Origin: Ensifer adhaerens
GTDB taxonomy: Bacteria; Pseudomonadota; Alphaproteobacteria; Rhizobiales; Rhizobiaceae
DNA length: 64,000 nucleotides
Reading direction: 5' to 3'
NCBI RefSeq assembly: GCF_020035535.1
Contig: NZ_CP083349.1
Coordinates: 1,550,001 to 1,614,000 of the forward strand
Positions 7,246-15,707 of the stretch are shown in pieces. Every line of letters starts with the position of its first letter. Within the stretch, counting starts at the first letter, position 1. Under the pieces are notes generated by a model. That model had not been told where the DNA came from and ran no database searches. It was given only the letters and a program-made list of their open reading frames with translations. Position numbers and translations under genes: made by a program.

Positions 7246-7910
7246 CGCGCGGGATCACGATCACGGTCAAGGCGATCACCGAAGGCTTCGATGTGGCTCT
7301 GCGGGAGAAGTATCGCCCATTGGCCGAGGCGGGGCAGGAGACGATCATCGAGATCGCCAACGCCATCAAGAACGCAGGTCGCGCAGAAATCGCGGCTGCT
7401 GGATTCTCGGCGCGCTGGCAAAATGCGCTGCGCGCCGACGTCTACCCCAAGCGCAAGGTGTCGTTGAACGCGGCGACGCTGGTCTTTCACAAAATCCCTT
7501 ACGCGGACGTTTTTGAAACCGGTGCCACGATCAGAGGCAAGCCGACATTGTGGCTTCCGCTGTCTTCGACGCCTAAGAAACTTGGGCGCTATAAGATGAC
7601 GCCAGAGCGGTATTCAAAAGAGGTCGGTCCGCTCACCCTGTTAAGGCGGCCAGGAAAGAAGCCGCTGCTAGCGGCGAAAATGGCGGTCAGTGGCCGTCAA
7701 GCTGCATCGGGTGAACTAGGCAAAGTAACGTTGCCAAAGCTTCGCAAGGGCGCTTCCGGGAGCGGTGTCATCCGTTCTGTTCCGCTCTTCGTTGGCGTCG
7801 ACAGCGTCACGATCCGAAAACGGTTCGGTTTGAGTGAGGTCATCGAGCGTGAGGCGGGCCGGATCGAGGCGGTCTTTACCGGCAATGTCGCCAAGAAGTT
7901 CCCGGATTGA
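7242..7910 (+). CDS. Phage tail-associated hypothetical protein (DUF6441-like)
   Basis: A 222-residue basic protein, start MTRGITITVKAITEGFDVAL, overlapping the upstream frame by ATGA. It contains AGFSARWQNALRADVYP and FETGATIRGKPTLWLPLSS, which recall the DUF6441 phage family. It ends SEVIEREAGRIEAVFTGNVAKKF. Members lie near tail completion genes; the biochemical role is unknown. It is the last forward gene before a reverse-strand insertion (7918-8229) that separates it from the tape measure gene. Confidence 0.55.
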   Translation: MTRGITITVKAITEGFDVALREKYRPLAEAGQETIIEIANAIKNAGRAEIAAAGFSARWQNALRADVYPKRKVSLNAATLVFHKIPYADVFETGATIRGKPTLWLPLSSTPKKLGRYKMTPERYSKEVGPLTLLRRPGKKPLLAAKMAVSGRQAASGELGKVTLPKLRKGASGSGVIRSVPLFVGVDSVTIRKRFGLSEVIEREAGRIEAVFTGNVAKKFPD

Positions 7911-7917
7911 CCGAGGC

Positions 7918-8229
7918 CTATTTCGGGATGAGCAGGTTCTTCGCCATCGTTCCATTTGGGCCGAAGGCTTCAATCCCCTTAGAACACGCGAAGGTAGATA
8001 GGGGCATAGCCGTCGATACGATCTTATCGACCCTGCGATGAAACTCACGCTTGGCTTCTTCGTCTCCGAGGCCGGAAACGACCATCATCTCCGCAGCTAG
8101 CTTCGTGTTGAGCGTGCTGTGCTTGCAAAGGATCGCGTTGGCGGCCGCGGTAGCGATACCGTCCATCACGCCATCCTGAAGCTCCGAGTAGGCTGCCTGC
8201 GCTGCTAGGATTACAGCAAGTATCTTCAT
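7918..8229 (-). CDS. Small secreted protein on the reverse strand of the tail operon (candidate moron)
   Basis: A 103-residue protein running against the tail genes. It begins MKILAVILAAQAAYSE, a short signal-peptide-like segment. The mature part has two Cys (ILCKHST, TFACSKG) and a helical middle (DEEAKREFHRRVDKIVSTA). GAGAGGGG lies just upstream of the start, and it has an independent promoter region of about 110 bases shared with the tape measure start. Reverse, self-standing genes between tail genes are typical prophage cargo (morons) expressed in the lysogen. No family is recognised, so a role in host surface or fitness is speculation. Confidence 0.55.
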   Translation of the reverse strand: MKILAVILAAQAAYSELQDGVMDGIATAAANAILCKHSTLNTKLAAEMMVVSGLGDEEAKREFHRRVDKIVSTAMPLSTFACSKGIEAFGPNGTMAKNLLIPK

Positions 8230-8340
8230 TGGCCCCTCTCATTCGACGACGGAGGGGTCCATCCATTCACGCAACCTCCGCGCACAAATCATGCACCAGC
8301 GATCGACGAACGTCGAATCGTGTCCGCACGGGAAGGCATT

Positions 8341-11300
8341 ATGGCCCGCAAAACAATCAAGCAGCGCATCGCACTGGACGGGGGCAAGGAGCTTCAGCGG
8401 GAACTGGAGCAGCTTGGCGACAAGGGCGCAGCGGCGTTCAAGTTGCTTCAGGAGGCGGCAAACCAGGTCAAAGGTCCGTCGTCTGCCTTCCTTCAGTCGC
8501 TGGAGCAGGCGTCTCAAAAGCTCGATGCCTTCGGCAGAAAATTCCGCGACCTCGGCCAGCAGATGCGCGACGTTGGCAGCAGCTTTACTGCGAAAGTCAG
8601 CCTGCCGATTGCCGGTCTTGGTGCTGGCATCCTGAAAGTCGCAGGCGATTTCGAGTCCGGACTAAACCGCATCCAGGCCGTTTCGAGCGCGACCGGCGCT
8701 GAGATGGAGAAGGTACGCGAGCTGGCGCTGCAACTCGGCGCCGATACTGTGTTTTCCGGCAGGCAGGTGGAAGAGGGGATGGAATCCCTTCTGAAAAATG
8801 GGCTTGCGCTCGAGCAGGTGACGGGCGGAGCGATCCAGGGCGTGACGAAGCTCGCCGCCGCAACCGGCTCGGAGCTGGCCGGCGCCGCGGACGTTGCCAG
8901 TGACACCATGCAGAGCTTCCGGCTGGGAGCGGAACAGTTCAACACGTCCGTCGACCAGATCGTCGGCACACTTACTGCGTCAAAGTTCGGCTTCGACGAT
9001 TACAAGCTTGCGTTGGGTCAGGCCGGCGGTGTTCTCGGTGCGCTCGGTGTCAGCTTCGAGGATTTCAATACCGTTCTGGCAGCCACATCGAACCTGTTCT
9101 CGTCAGGCTCCGATGCGGGCACGAGTTTCAAAACCTTCATGACGCGCCTGGTGCCGCAGTCGAAAGACGCGGCGGCGGCGATGAAGGAATATAATCTCCA
9201 GTTTTTCGACGCGCAGGGCAACATGCGATCGATGGCGGAGGTTGCCGAGGAACTGCGGACGAAGCTAGCGGGCCTCTCAGATGAGGATCTGAGCAAGACG
9301 CTGACGGATATCTTCGGTGTTGATGCTCTGCGCACCGCTGTCGGTTTGATGCGGAAGGGCGCTGATGGCCTCCGGCTCGTGCGTGAAGAAATCGCCAAGG
9401 GGGACGCCGAGGCGCAGGCGACCTCGCGCATGCAGGGGTTCAATGGCGCGCTCGAGCAGCTCGGTGGATCTCTCGAAACGCTGGCAAACCGCGTCGCGGA
9501 TGCGGGACTTCTGAAATGGGCGACCGATCTGGTAAAGGGGCTGGATGGCCTCGTCGACCGGTTCTCTAAAACCAATCCTGCAACCTTTAAATTCGGGACC
9601 GTGCTGGCCGGCGTTGCCGCTGCGATCGGCCCGGTCATCTTTGGACTTGGTTCGCTGGTGGCGCAGGTCGGATTCGCATCCATCGGCTTTGCGCGTATCC
9701 TGGATCTGATCCGCGCTGTCAGGGTAGGCCTGATTTCGATGCAGGGTGTGATGCTTGCGAGCGGATGGCTTGCAGCAGTCGCCGTCATCGGTACCGGCAT
9801 CGCGCTTTGGGCCAGCAGTACTGACGCCGCGACCAAGGCGATGGAGACGCATGAGGGCGTCGTTGGACGCGTCGAAGAGGCCTATCGAAAGGCGGGCTTC
9901 CAGGTCGCGAAGATGGCGCAGGATGTGCGCGATCGGCTGCTGCTCGAGACGCGTGCGGCATTGGAGGAGACGAGCAAGCAGCTTGCAGAATCTCTTTCGG
10001 CGGCACGAACTGAACTGACGCAATGGGAAACCGACGAAGCCTTTGCGCAGCCTCTGCTCGCTCTCGCCAAGCGGTTTTCCGACAGCAAGATTTCCGTCGA
10101 GGAGTTTCAGGCAGGTGTCGCCCGGCTGGCCGCCACAGACCCGCGCCTTGATTGGCTTGCTTCCAACATGCTCCGCATCACCGACGAATCCGCAAAGCTG
10201 AGCGGAGCCGTCAAAGAGGACGCCGACAAGGTCGCTCTTCTCAAGGGTGAAATGTCCGACGCTAGCTTTCAGGCGCGGAATTTCTCCGAAGAACAGCGGG
10301 CTGCTGCCGCGGCAGTCTCGGGGGCCGGCGAGGCGGCTGCGCAGACAACTCAAAAGGTCGAGGCTCTCGGCAAGACCATCACCGTCCATTCGAGTGACGG
10401 AGATAAGGTCGTGAAGCAGACCTTTTCCCTTGTTGATGGCGTCGCAAAGGCGGTCGATACGAGCAAAAAGAACCTCGACGATGTTGGTGAAAGTGCCGAT
10501 CAGGCAGGGAAAAAGATCGCGAAGGTCAAGAATGACGTTTCGGACCTGATTATTCATGTCCCTGATGAATTGAAGAGCCAGGCCAGCCCGGCGGAGACGC
10601 TGACAGAAGGGCTTGACCAGGTCGGGCCGGCGGTGTCCTCGGCGGTAGAGGGATCGAAAGAGGGTATCGCATCGGTTGGCGAAGCCTGGAAGGCTAGCGG
10701 CGAAGCTGCTGCCGGAGCTTTCGCGGGGGCGTCTGAAAACACGAAGATCGCGGTCGATGGCGTGATCGCTGAAGTCTCTCGCGTCCAGCCGGCGGTGCAG
10801 GCGGCGCTCGCTGGTGGTGCTGTGCAGCAGCCCGGCGAGGAGGGGCAGCAGCAGGCGGCGGGCATCGCCGATGCGCTTGCAAGGCCCTTCGAGGACGGGC
10901 GCGACAGGATCGGCGTTGCGCTGCAAGAAGTGCCAATCAAGCTCACCGTTGCTGTCACGGCGATCCAGGCAACGATTGCCGAGGCCTCGGCCGGGCTTGG
11001 CGAGGGCCTTGTCACGCCGTTCGACACGGCCGCGACTGGGATTGCGCAGGTGCTCGAGCGCATGGTTTCGGTGGTGCAGTCGCAATTCGACGCGGTGCTT
11101 TCCGCCGTTCAATCGGCGGTCGCCCAGCTGCAGTCGTCCGTCGCCAGCCTCGAGGCTCTTGCGTCTCGGGCGGAAGCGGCGGCCGCGCGGGTTCGGGCTG
11201 CAAACAGCGATAGCGGCGAGCGGCGTGCCAACGGCGGGCCGATCGGCGTCTTGCACCGCGCCGGCGGCGGAGCTGTTTCCGGGCCGGGGACAAGTACCAG

Positions 11301-11682
11301 CGACAGCATCCTTTCCTGGCTTTCGAACGGCGAATTCGTCGTTCGTGCAGCCGCGGTAAAGAAGTACGGGCTCGATCTGCTTTATGCGCTGAATGGCATG
11401 CGGCTGCCTAAGAAGTTGCTCGAGGGGTTTGCCGCTGGCGGCGCGGTCGACTTCTCGGGCGTCGTCTCGCGTCTGACCGATGGCATGCGCATGCCGCGCA
11501 TGATGCCGGCGCTTGCCGAGGGCGGAGCGGTTCCAGCCGCAAATGGTCTGCGGCCGTTGATCCTCGATTTCGGAGGGGAACGGTTTGAGACCTTCGCGCC
11601 TGAAGACGTCGCCGATCGCCTGGCGAAACATCAGGGCCGCAAGGGGCTGCGCAAGGCTGGCAAGAAACCGGGATGGAGGTGA
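8341..11682 (+). CDS. Phage tail tape measure protein
   Basis: At 1113 residues this is the longest prophage gene, as expected for the protein that sets tail length and is ejected with the DNA. Residues about 60-400 form the TP901-type core (RDLGQQMRDVGSSFTAKVSL, GAEMEKVRELALQLG, VASDTMQSF, DIFGVDALRTAVGL). A hydrophobic region follows at about 416-493 (FKFGTVLAGVAAAIGPVIFG and onward). Long Ala/Gln/Glu helices come next, and the C-terminus has GPGTSTSDSILSWLSNGEFV near 985-1005, a motif common in these proteins. The start at 8341 (MARKTIKQ) is preferred; GGGAAGG lies six bases upstream. Confidence 0.9.
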   Translation: MARKTIKQRIALDGGKELQRELEQLGDKGAAAFKLLQEAANQVKGPSSAFLQSLEQASQKLDAFGRKFRDLGQQMRDVGSSFTAKVSLPIAGLGAGILKVAGDFESGLNRIQAVSSATGAEMEKVRELALQLGADTVFSGRQVEEGMESLLKNGLALEQVTGGAIQGVTKLAAATGSELAGAADVASDTMQSFRLGAEQFNTSVDQIVGTLTASKFGFDDYKLALGQAGGVLGALGVSFEDFNTVLAATSNLFSSGSDAGTSFKTFMTRLVPQSKDAAAAMKEYNLQFFDAQGNMRSMAEVAEELRTKLAGLSDEDLSKTLTDIFGVDALRTAVGLMRKGADGLRLVREEIAKGDAEAQATSRMQGFNGALEQLGGSLETLANRVADAGLLKWATDLVKGLDGLVDRFSKTNPATFKFGTVLAGVAAAIGPVIFGLGSLVAQVGFASIGFARILDLIRAVRVGLISMQGVMLASGWLAAVAVIGTGIALWASSTDAATKAMETHEGVVGRVEEAYRKAGFQVAKMAQDVRDRLLLETRAALEETSKQLAESLSAARTELTQWETDEAFAQPLLALAKRFSDSKISVEEFQAGVARLAATDPRLDWLASNMLRITDESAKLSGAVKEDADKVALLKGEMSDASFQARNFSEEQRAAAAAVSGAGEAAAQTTQKVEALGKTITVHSSDGDKVVKQTFSLVDGVAKAVDTSKKNLDDVGESADQAGKKIAKVKNDVSDLIIHVPDELKSQASPAETLTEGLDQVGPAVSSAVEGSKEGIASVGEAWKASGEAAAGAFAGASENTKIAVDGVIAEVSRVQPAVQAALAGGAVQQPGEEGQQQAAGIADALARPFEDGRDRIGVALQEVPIKLTVAVTAIQATIAEASAGLGEGLVTPFDTAATGIAQVLERMVSVVQSQFDAVLSAVQSAVAQLQSSVASLEALASRAEAAAARVRAANSDSGERRANGGPIGVLHRAGGGAVSGPGTSTSDSILSWLSNGEFVVRAAAVKKYGLDLLYALNGMRLPKKLLEGFAAGGAVDFSGVVSRLTDGMRMPRMMPALAEGGAVPAANGLRPLILDFGGERFETFAPEDVADRLAKHQGRKGLRKAGKKPGWR

Positions 11683-11685
11683 GGC

Positions 11686-12117
11686 ATGGCAAACGAAACC
11701 GTGCTTGTCATGGCAGGTATCGGCGTCGCGCCCTATTCGGCGCGCGGCCTCGAGCAAACCCTCCAGCCAATCAGCGGCGCCGGCCAGTTACGCCGGACGA
11801 TCAACGGCACACTTGTCGATCTGTCAGAAAGCCAGATGCGTAAATTCACGTCGACGATCAGCGGGTCAGATCAGCTTTCACCGGCGCTGAACGGAATCTG
11901 GCCGGGGCAGGCGGTGACCGTCGATTGTATTGCGGAGCTTTGTTATCCGACCTCCGGCGGCTCGCCGGATCGCCCGGTTGTTTCCGGATCTCCGCGCGTC
12001 GAAGGGGCGATGACCTATTACCGGCCGCAGCTGTCGATGATGGTGACGGACTGGCAGCTGCGCGAGGACGAATATGGCCGGCAGGTTTCCTGGACGTTGC
12101 AGCTCGAGGAAGTGTGA
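11686..12117 (+). CDS. Tail-tip protein, hypothetical
   Basis: A 143-residue protein starting MANETVLVMAGIGVAPYSA with a strong GGAGGTGAGGC site and only 3 bases after the tape measure stop. It contains GAGQLRRTINGTLVDLSES and YYRPQLSMMVTDWQLREDEY. The length and position directly after the tape measure fit a small distal tail or tail-tip component in rhizobial siphoprophages. No known domain is recognised. The next gene begins immediately at its stop. Confidence 0.6.
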   Translation: MANETVLVMAGIGVAPYSARGLEQTLQPISGAGQLRRTINGTLVDLSESQMRKFTSTISGSDQLSPALNGIWPGQAVTVDCIAELCYPTSGGSPDRPVVSGSPRVEGAMTYYRPQLSMMVTDWQLREDEYGRQVSWTLQLEEV

Positions 12118-13878
12118 ATGACGACGTTCTATTTCGCCTGGGTCGACGAGACCGATACCAGCTTCGATAGCGCGTATTTGCGCGAGGACGAGCAGGCGCT
12201 GGCGTTCGAATTGAGCCAGGCCGAAGGCGAGTTTGCAGCACTGACCGTCGACATCCGCAACCCGCGCAAGGGCCTGCTGCATCCGACGCGTAAGCAATGG
12301 GCGTGGCTGTCGGCGGACTTTGGCGATACTGCCGGCGGACAGCCGCTGTTCTTCGGACGTCTCGTCGCCATGCCGGAAGAGATCATCGGCAATGCCGTGC
12401 GGCTCACCTTCGCGGCGCGACCGGTCGACTATGCCGCCGCCAAGGCTGCGGCTGCTGATCCGCTCAAGGTCGAGCCCTATTGGGATCCGGTATGGATCAC
12501 GCCGGAGTTGCTGGAAGATCCGGATGCAGTGCTCGAAAGCCGAGCAGCGCTCTGGCACATCGACCGCGTAACGCATGCCGTGACCATCTCTGATGTGCTC
12601 GAGGCAGAGGATGGCGTTATCGATCTTGGCGGCAACGTCATGCGTGATAGCGTCGAGCTTTCCTTTGGCGTAGCGCCGGCGACCAAGATCACCTGCGAGG
12701 CCGTCGTCGGCTGGGATCAGACCGCAACCGGCGAGTACGATCTCGTTCCTGCGCTGATCGTCGCCTTCCGCACCGCCGGCACCTCTACGGCGAACATGAT
12801 CTCGTCCTTCACGGGGCAGGGGCTGATGGAAGACTGGCCGAAGGCCGGCGCCAATATCGGCGGCGGCTGGTCGTTCGGTCAGTCCTCGATCAGGCGGGCT
12901 GACGGGTTCACGGTGCCCCTGGACTTTCAAACGCAGGTCTTTGTCGGCGGAAATGGCTGGTTCGGGCAAAAGGCCTCCTGGCCCTGCTGGAAGATGCTGC
13001 CGACGCTGACCGCCAAGTTCGATGTCAGCCGCACGCGCCGCGAGGTGCTGCGCTTCACGATGACGGCCGACGCCCAGGCCTTCATTAGCGATCCTGATGA
13101 AGCTGAACCGCTGATGCTTTCCCTGTCGTCGGACCTGGTCGGCGAGCCGATCGATCCTGGCGGGGTGCTGCCGATCGGCGCCCGTTCACGCCGGGCCTAC
13201 TTCACGACAGAGCGCGGCCGGCGTTCGGCGGCCTATCTTATCGCGGTCTGCCGGGCACGGTTGCGGGCGCGGGCGCGTTCGGTCGAGATCAAGGGCGAGA
13301 CGTCGCTTGCCGCCGGCGTGGCCTTCTCTTGCCGTAAGGCAATCCGTGTCGAGGATCCGCGCCTGCCGGGCGGCGCGGCTGTCGGCAAGATCATCTCCTA
13401 TTCGCTGTCCATGAGCGGCGACAGCGGCAAGCCTGTCGCGGGCTTCGTCATCGGCTGCAGCATCGGCAAGGGCAACCCGGTCTCTGCGGCGACCGGCACG
13501 CCGACCTATGCCGAGGAAGGCTATGCCGAGACCGGCTGGCAGTTTTACACCGGCGCCTCGTCGTCTGTCGTCTCGGACGAAGTGACGATGGCTGACTTTT
13601 CCAACGTTCCGCCGAACGATGACGGGCTCGACTTCGATCACCTTACGGAGGCGCAGGTGATCGACACCTTCACCGTCTTCAATGGTGAGGCGGAGCAGCG
13701 GGCGTTAATCGCGGCCTATAGCTCTTCGTTTGAAGGCGTCGCAGCGGCGCTCGACCAGGCTTTCACAGAGGTCGAGCTGAAGCTGAAGCCGATCAGCAAG
13801 GGGCCATTCGAGACGGTGTACGACGTCACGGTCAGCGCGCTCGCGCTGCCGAAGACGATCGACCTCGAGGCGGCGTGA
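12118..13878 (+). CDS. Baseplate/tail hub-like structural protein
   Basis: A 586-residue protein directly abutting the previous stop. The start MTTFYFAWVDETDTSF is followed by EGEFAALTVDIRNPRKGLL and WLSADFGDTAGGQPLFFGRL, a pattern of phage hub or tail-tip proteins with a hub-like beta fold. The middle carries SVELSFGVAPATKITCEAV; the C-terminus has DGLDFDHLTEAQVIDTFTVF and an alpha/beta segment. No enzymatic motif is evident. It is probably the central tail-tip protein that links tube and fibres, inferred from size and order. Confidence 0.6.
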   Translation: MTTFYFAWVDETDTSFDSAYLREDEQALAFELSQAEGEFAALTVDIRNPRKGLLHPTRKQWAWLSADFGDTAGGQPLFFGRLVAMPEEIIGNAVRLTFAARPVDYAAAKAAAADPLKVEPYWDPVWITPELLEDPDAVLESRAALWHIDRVTHAVTISDVLEAEDGVIDLGGNVMRDSVELSFGVAPATKITCEAVVGWDQTATGEYDLVPALIVAFRTAGTSTANMISSFTGQGLMEDWPKAGANIGGGWSFGQSSIRRADGFTVPLDFQTQVFVGGNGWFGQKASWPCWKMLPTLTAKFDVSRTRREVLRFTMTADAQAFISDPDEAEPLMLSLSSDLVGEPIDPGGVLPIGARSRRAYFTTERGRRSAAYLIAVCRARLRARARSVEIKGETSLAAGVAFSCRKAIRVEDPRLPGGAAVGKIISYSLSMSGDSGKPVAGFVIGCSIGKGNPVSAATGTPTYAEEGYAETGWQFYTGASSSVVSDEVTMADFSNVPPNDDGLDFDHLTEAQVIDTFTVFNGEAEQRALIAAYSSSFEGVAAALDQAFTEVELKLKPISKGPFETVYDVTVSALALPKTIDLEAA

Positions 13879-13888
13879 GGGCAGGACG

Positions 13889-14317
13889 ATGAGCGGGACA
13901 TTTTTCGGCGGCGGCTACGGCTTCAGTTCTCCCTCGGAGGACAATCGCGGGGATCGCTTTCTGGCGCGGCTGCTGGCGCGCAAGCCTTCCGAGGACCAGG
14001 AGGCCGAGGCGCTGGTGCGCTGGGGTGCTGCATCCGACTTCATCCAGGCGATGAGCGGGCAACCCTTTTATCCGTCCATCAACACGGTGAACTGGCCGGA
14101 GTTTCCGGGCGGTCAGGAAGGCGAGGAAGAGGAAGAGCAGGAAAAGGAAATCCCCGTCATCGACTGGACGGAAATGTGCCGCACGACGTCGGACGTTCGT
14201 GTCGAAAATCCTGACGATTCCGAGCAATACGTCATCGTGCAGCGGATCGAGGCGGTCGTCTTCCAGACCCGCAACGGCGAGCGGATCCGGCTCAACTTCC
14301 GCAATGGAGCTGTCTGA
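13889..14317 (+). CDS. Phage tail-region hypothetical protein with acidic linker
   Basis: A 142-residue protein starting MSGTFFGGGYGFSSPSED. Its middle has a very acidic run, GQEGEEEEEQEKE, and the C-terminal part (SEQYVIVQRIEAVVFQTRNG) looks beta-rich. GGGCAGGACG precedes the start. The stop overlaps the following ATG by one base. It has no recognised family and is likely a minor tail-tip protein by location. Confidence 0.5.
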   Translation: MSGTFFGGGYGFSSPSEDNRGDRFLARLLARKPSEDQEAEALVRWGAASDFIQAMSGQPFYPSINTVNWPEFPGGQEGEEEEEQEKEIPVIDWTEMCRTTSDVRVENPDDSEQYVIVQRIEAVVFQTRNGERIRLNFRNGAV

Positions 14318-15135
14318 TGCCGGGTTCTGCCAGTGATCCCGTCATTCTCGATCCGTTCCGCACCATCATTGAGGTCGGCTGGCGGAGCGTGCCGGAATAT
14401 ATCGAGATCCTGATCCCAATTGGCTCCGCCATCGCAGGTGACGGCCTGATCGCGTGTCCGGCCTTTTACCCGACTCCCTTTCCTTATTCCGGTGTCAATT
14501 TGACGGATACCTACCTGGTTTCCTACGTCGTCGACAACGTGATTGATGCGGGCGCGCCTTATGCACTTTCCGCTGCCGGTTACTGGCGCACGCATAGCAG
14601 GACGTTGACCGTCGATAGCGGCGAGCATCCGGTTACGATCTCGGGTGTTCCGGCGGGGCCGTTCATTAACGTGTCGCCGGGCGCGTGGACTTACACCTAT
14701 GTCGGTCTGGCGAGTAGCAGTGGCTGCGGCGTGCGCATTGCGGCACTCACGGCGGACGCCTTCGAGGATCCGGACTATCCGGGCATCGGCGACTTTTTGA
14801 CTACAACGTCGCAGCCGTTGGCTATGCTTGCGCATCAGATCACGGGCGCGCCGGAGTGCGGTTATCAGGATCCGGGACCGCCACCGACGAACTATATGCC
14901 GTCACAGACGGCGCCGGATACGGGCACCGGGGCCGATCCTGATCCGAACGTGTTCTTTGCTGCAGCCGCCACAATCGGCACTGCCACCTTGAGCTTCGCC
15001 GGGATCGCCGTCAGCTATCGCGGCGCCACCTATAGTCCAGTCGCCATCTCCGGATCGACTGAGAATGAGTACCTGGTTGAAAACGGCGCCATCACGATTT
15101 CCGTGCTCTGCAAGCGCGATCCTGTCACGCCTTAA
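14317..15135 (+). CDS. Phage tail-region hypothetical protein, 272 residues
   Basis: A Gly/Thr/Pro-rich protein that is predicted to be mostly beta strand, as in tail-tip or fibre-associated proteins. It begins MPGSASDPVILDPFRTII, contains SGVPAGPFINVSPGAWTYTY and a Pro-rich linker (DPGPPPTNYMPSQTAPDTG). It ends with TATLSFAGIAVSYRGATYSP, a small beta domain. There is no catalytic motif. Tight overlap with the gene before and 11 bases to the gene after indicate the same transcript. Confidence 0.5.
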   Translation: MPGSASDPVILDPFRTIIEVGWRSVPEYIEILIPIGSAIAGDGLIACPAFYPTPFPYSGVNLTDTYLVSYVVDNVIDAGAPYALSAAGYWRTHSRTLTVDSGEHPVTISGVPAGPFINVSPGAWTYTYVGLASSSGCGVRIAALTADAFEDPDYPGIGDFLTTTSQPLAMLAHQITGAPECGYQDPGPPPTNYMPSQTAPDTGTGADPDPNVFFAAAATIGTATLSFAGIAVSYRGATYSPVAISGSTENEYLVENGAITISVLCKRDPVTP

Positions 15136-15146
15136 AGGACCTCTAA

Positions 15147-15707
15147 ATGACGCTCACTTATCGCACGTCCGGCGCCTGGGGCTCCGGCAAGGGTTCCAAT
15201 CTGACCGCCGCAGAGATCGATGGAAACACCCATGAACTCGCCGAGCGCGTGGCGGAGCTCGAGGGCAGTGCTCCCGAGCCGAACCAAATTTCCAACATCA
15301 CGCAGGCCGGCAACACGATCACCATTCACCTCGAGGATGGATCGACCTTCGGGCCGTTCATCCTGCCGCGGCCGGTGCAGCGGCCGACGCAGGCGGTCGA
15401 CGTGACGGATGACACGCTGACGCCGGCGGTTGCGCAAGCGATGTACTATTTTCGCTGCGCTCACGGTTTCGGCTGCGAGATCACCATTCCCGCCAATTCC
15501 ACCCATGCCTTCCTCGTCGATGCTGAACTGCACTTCCGGCAGAGTGACGCTGGGCCGCTGACCTTCGTTGCGGCGGATGGCGTGACGTTGAACCTGATCG
15601 ATGGCTATTCCGCGGCGACCGATCGCCTCGGGGCGGTCGTGACGGTGAAAAAGGTCGATACCGACACATGGGATGTATTCGGCCTCCTGGCGCCGGAGAC
15701 ACCGTAA
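15147..15707 (+). CDS. Tail fibre-associated hypothetical protein
   Basis: A 186-residue protein starting MTLTYRTSGAWGSGKGSNLT after AAAGGACCTCTAA. The segment NLTAAEIDGNTHELAERVAE is a helix seen near the N-terminus of many rhizobial phage fibre proteins that attach to the tail. The remainder (EDGSTFGPFILPRP, PANSTHAFLVDAELHFRQ, VTVKKVDTDTWDVFGLL) looks like a small beta domain. It overlaps the next gene by TAATG. It likely belongs to the receptor-binding apparatus; no direct domain match is claimed. Confidence 0.5.
   Translation: MTLTYRTSGAWGSGKGSNLTAAEIDGNTHELAERVAELEGSAPEPNQISNITQAGNTITIHLEDGSTFGPFILPRPVQRPTQAVDVTDDTLTPAVAQAMYYFRCAHGFGCEITIPANSTHAFLVDAELHFRQSDAGPLTFVAADGVTLNLIDGYSAATDRLGAVVTVKKVDTDTWDVFGLLAPETP

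Noticed and set aside
9277..11757. Minus-strand open frame of 826 codons
   Set aside because: Antisense to the tape measure gene, with random-looking Arg/Gly composition and no recognisable motif.
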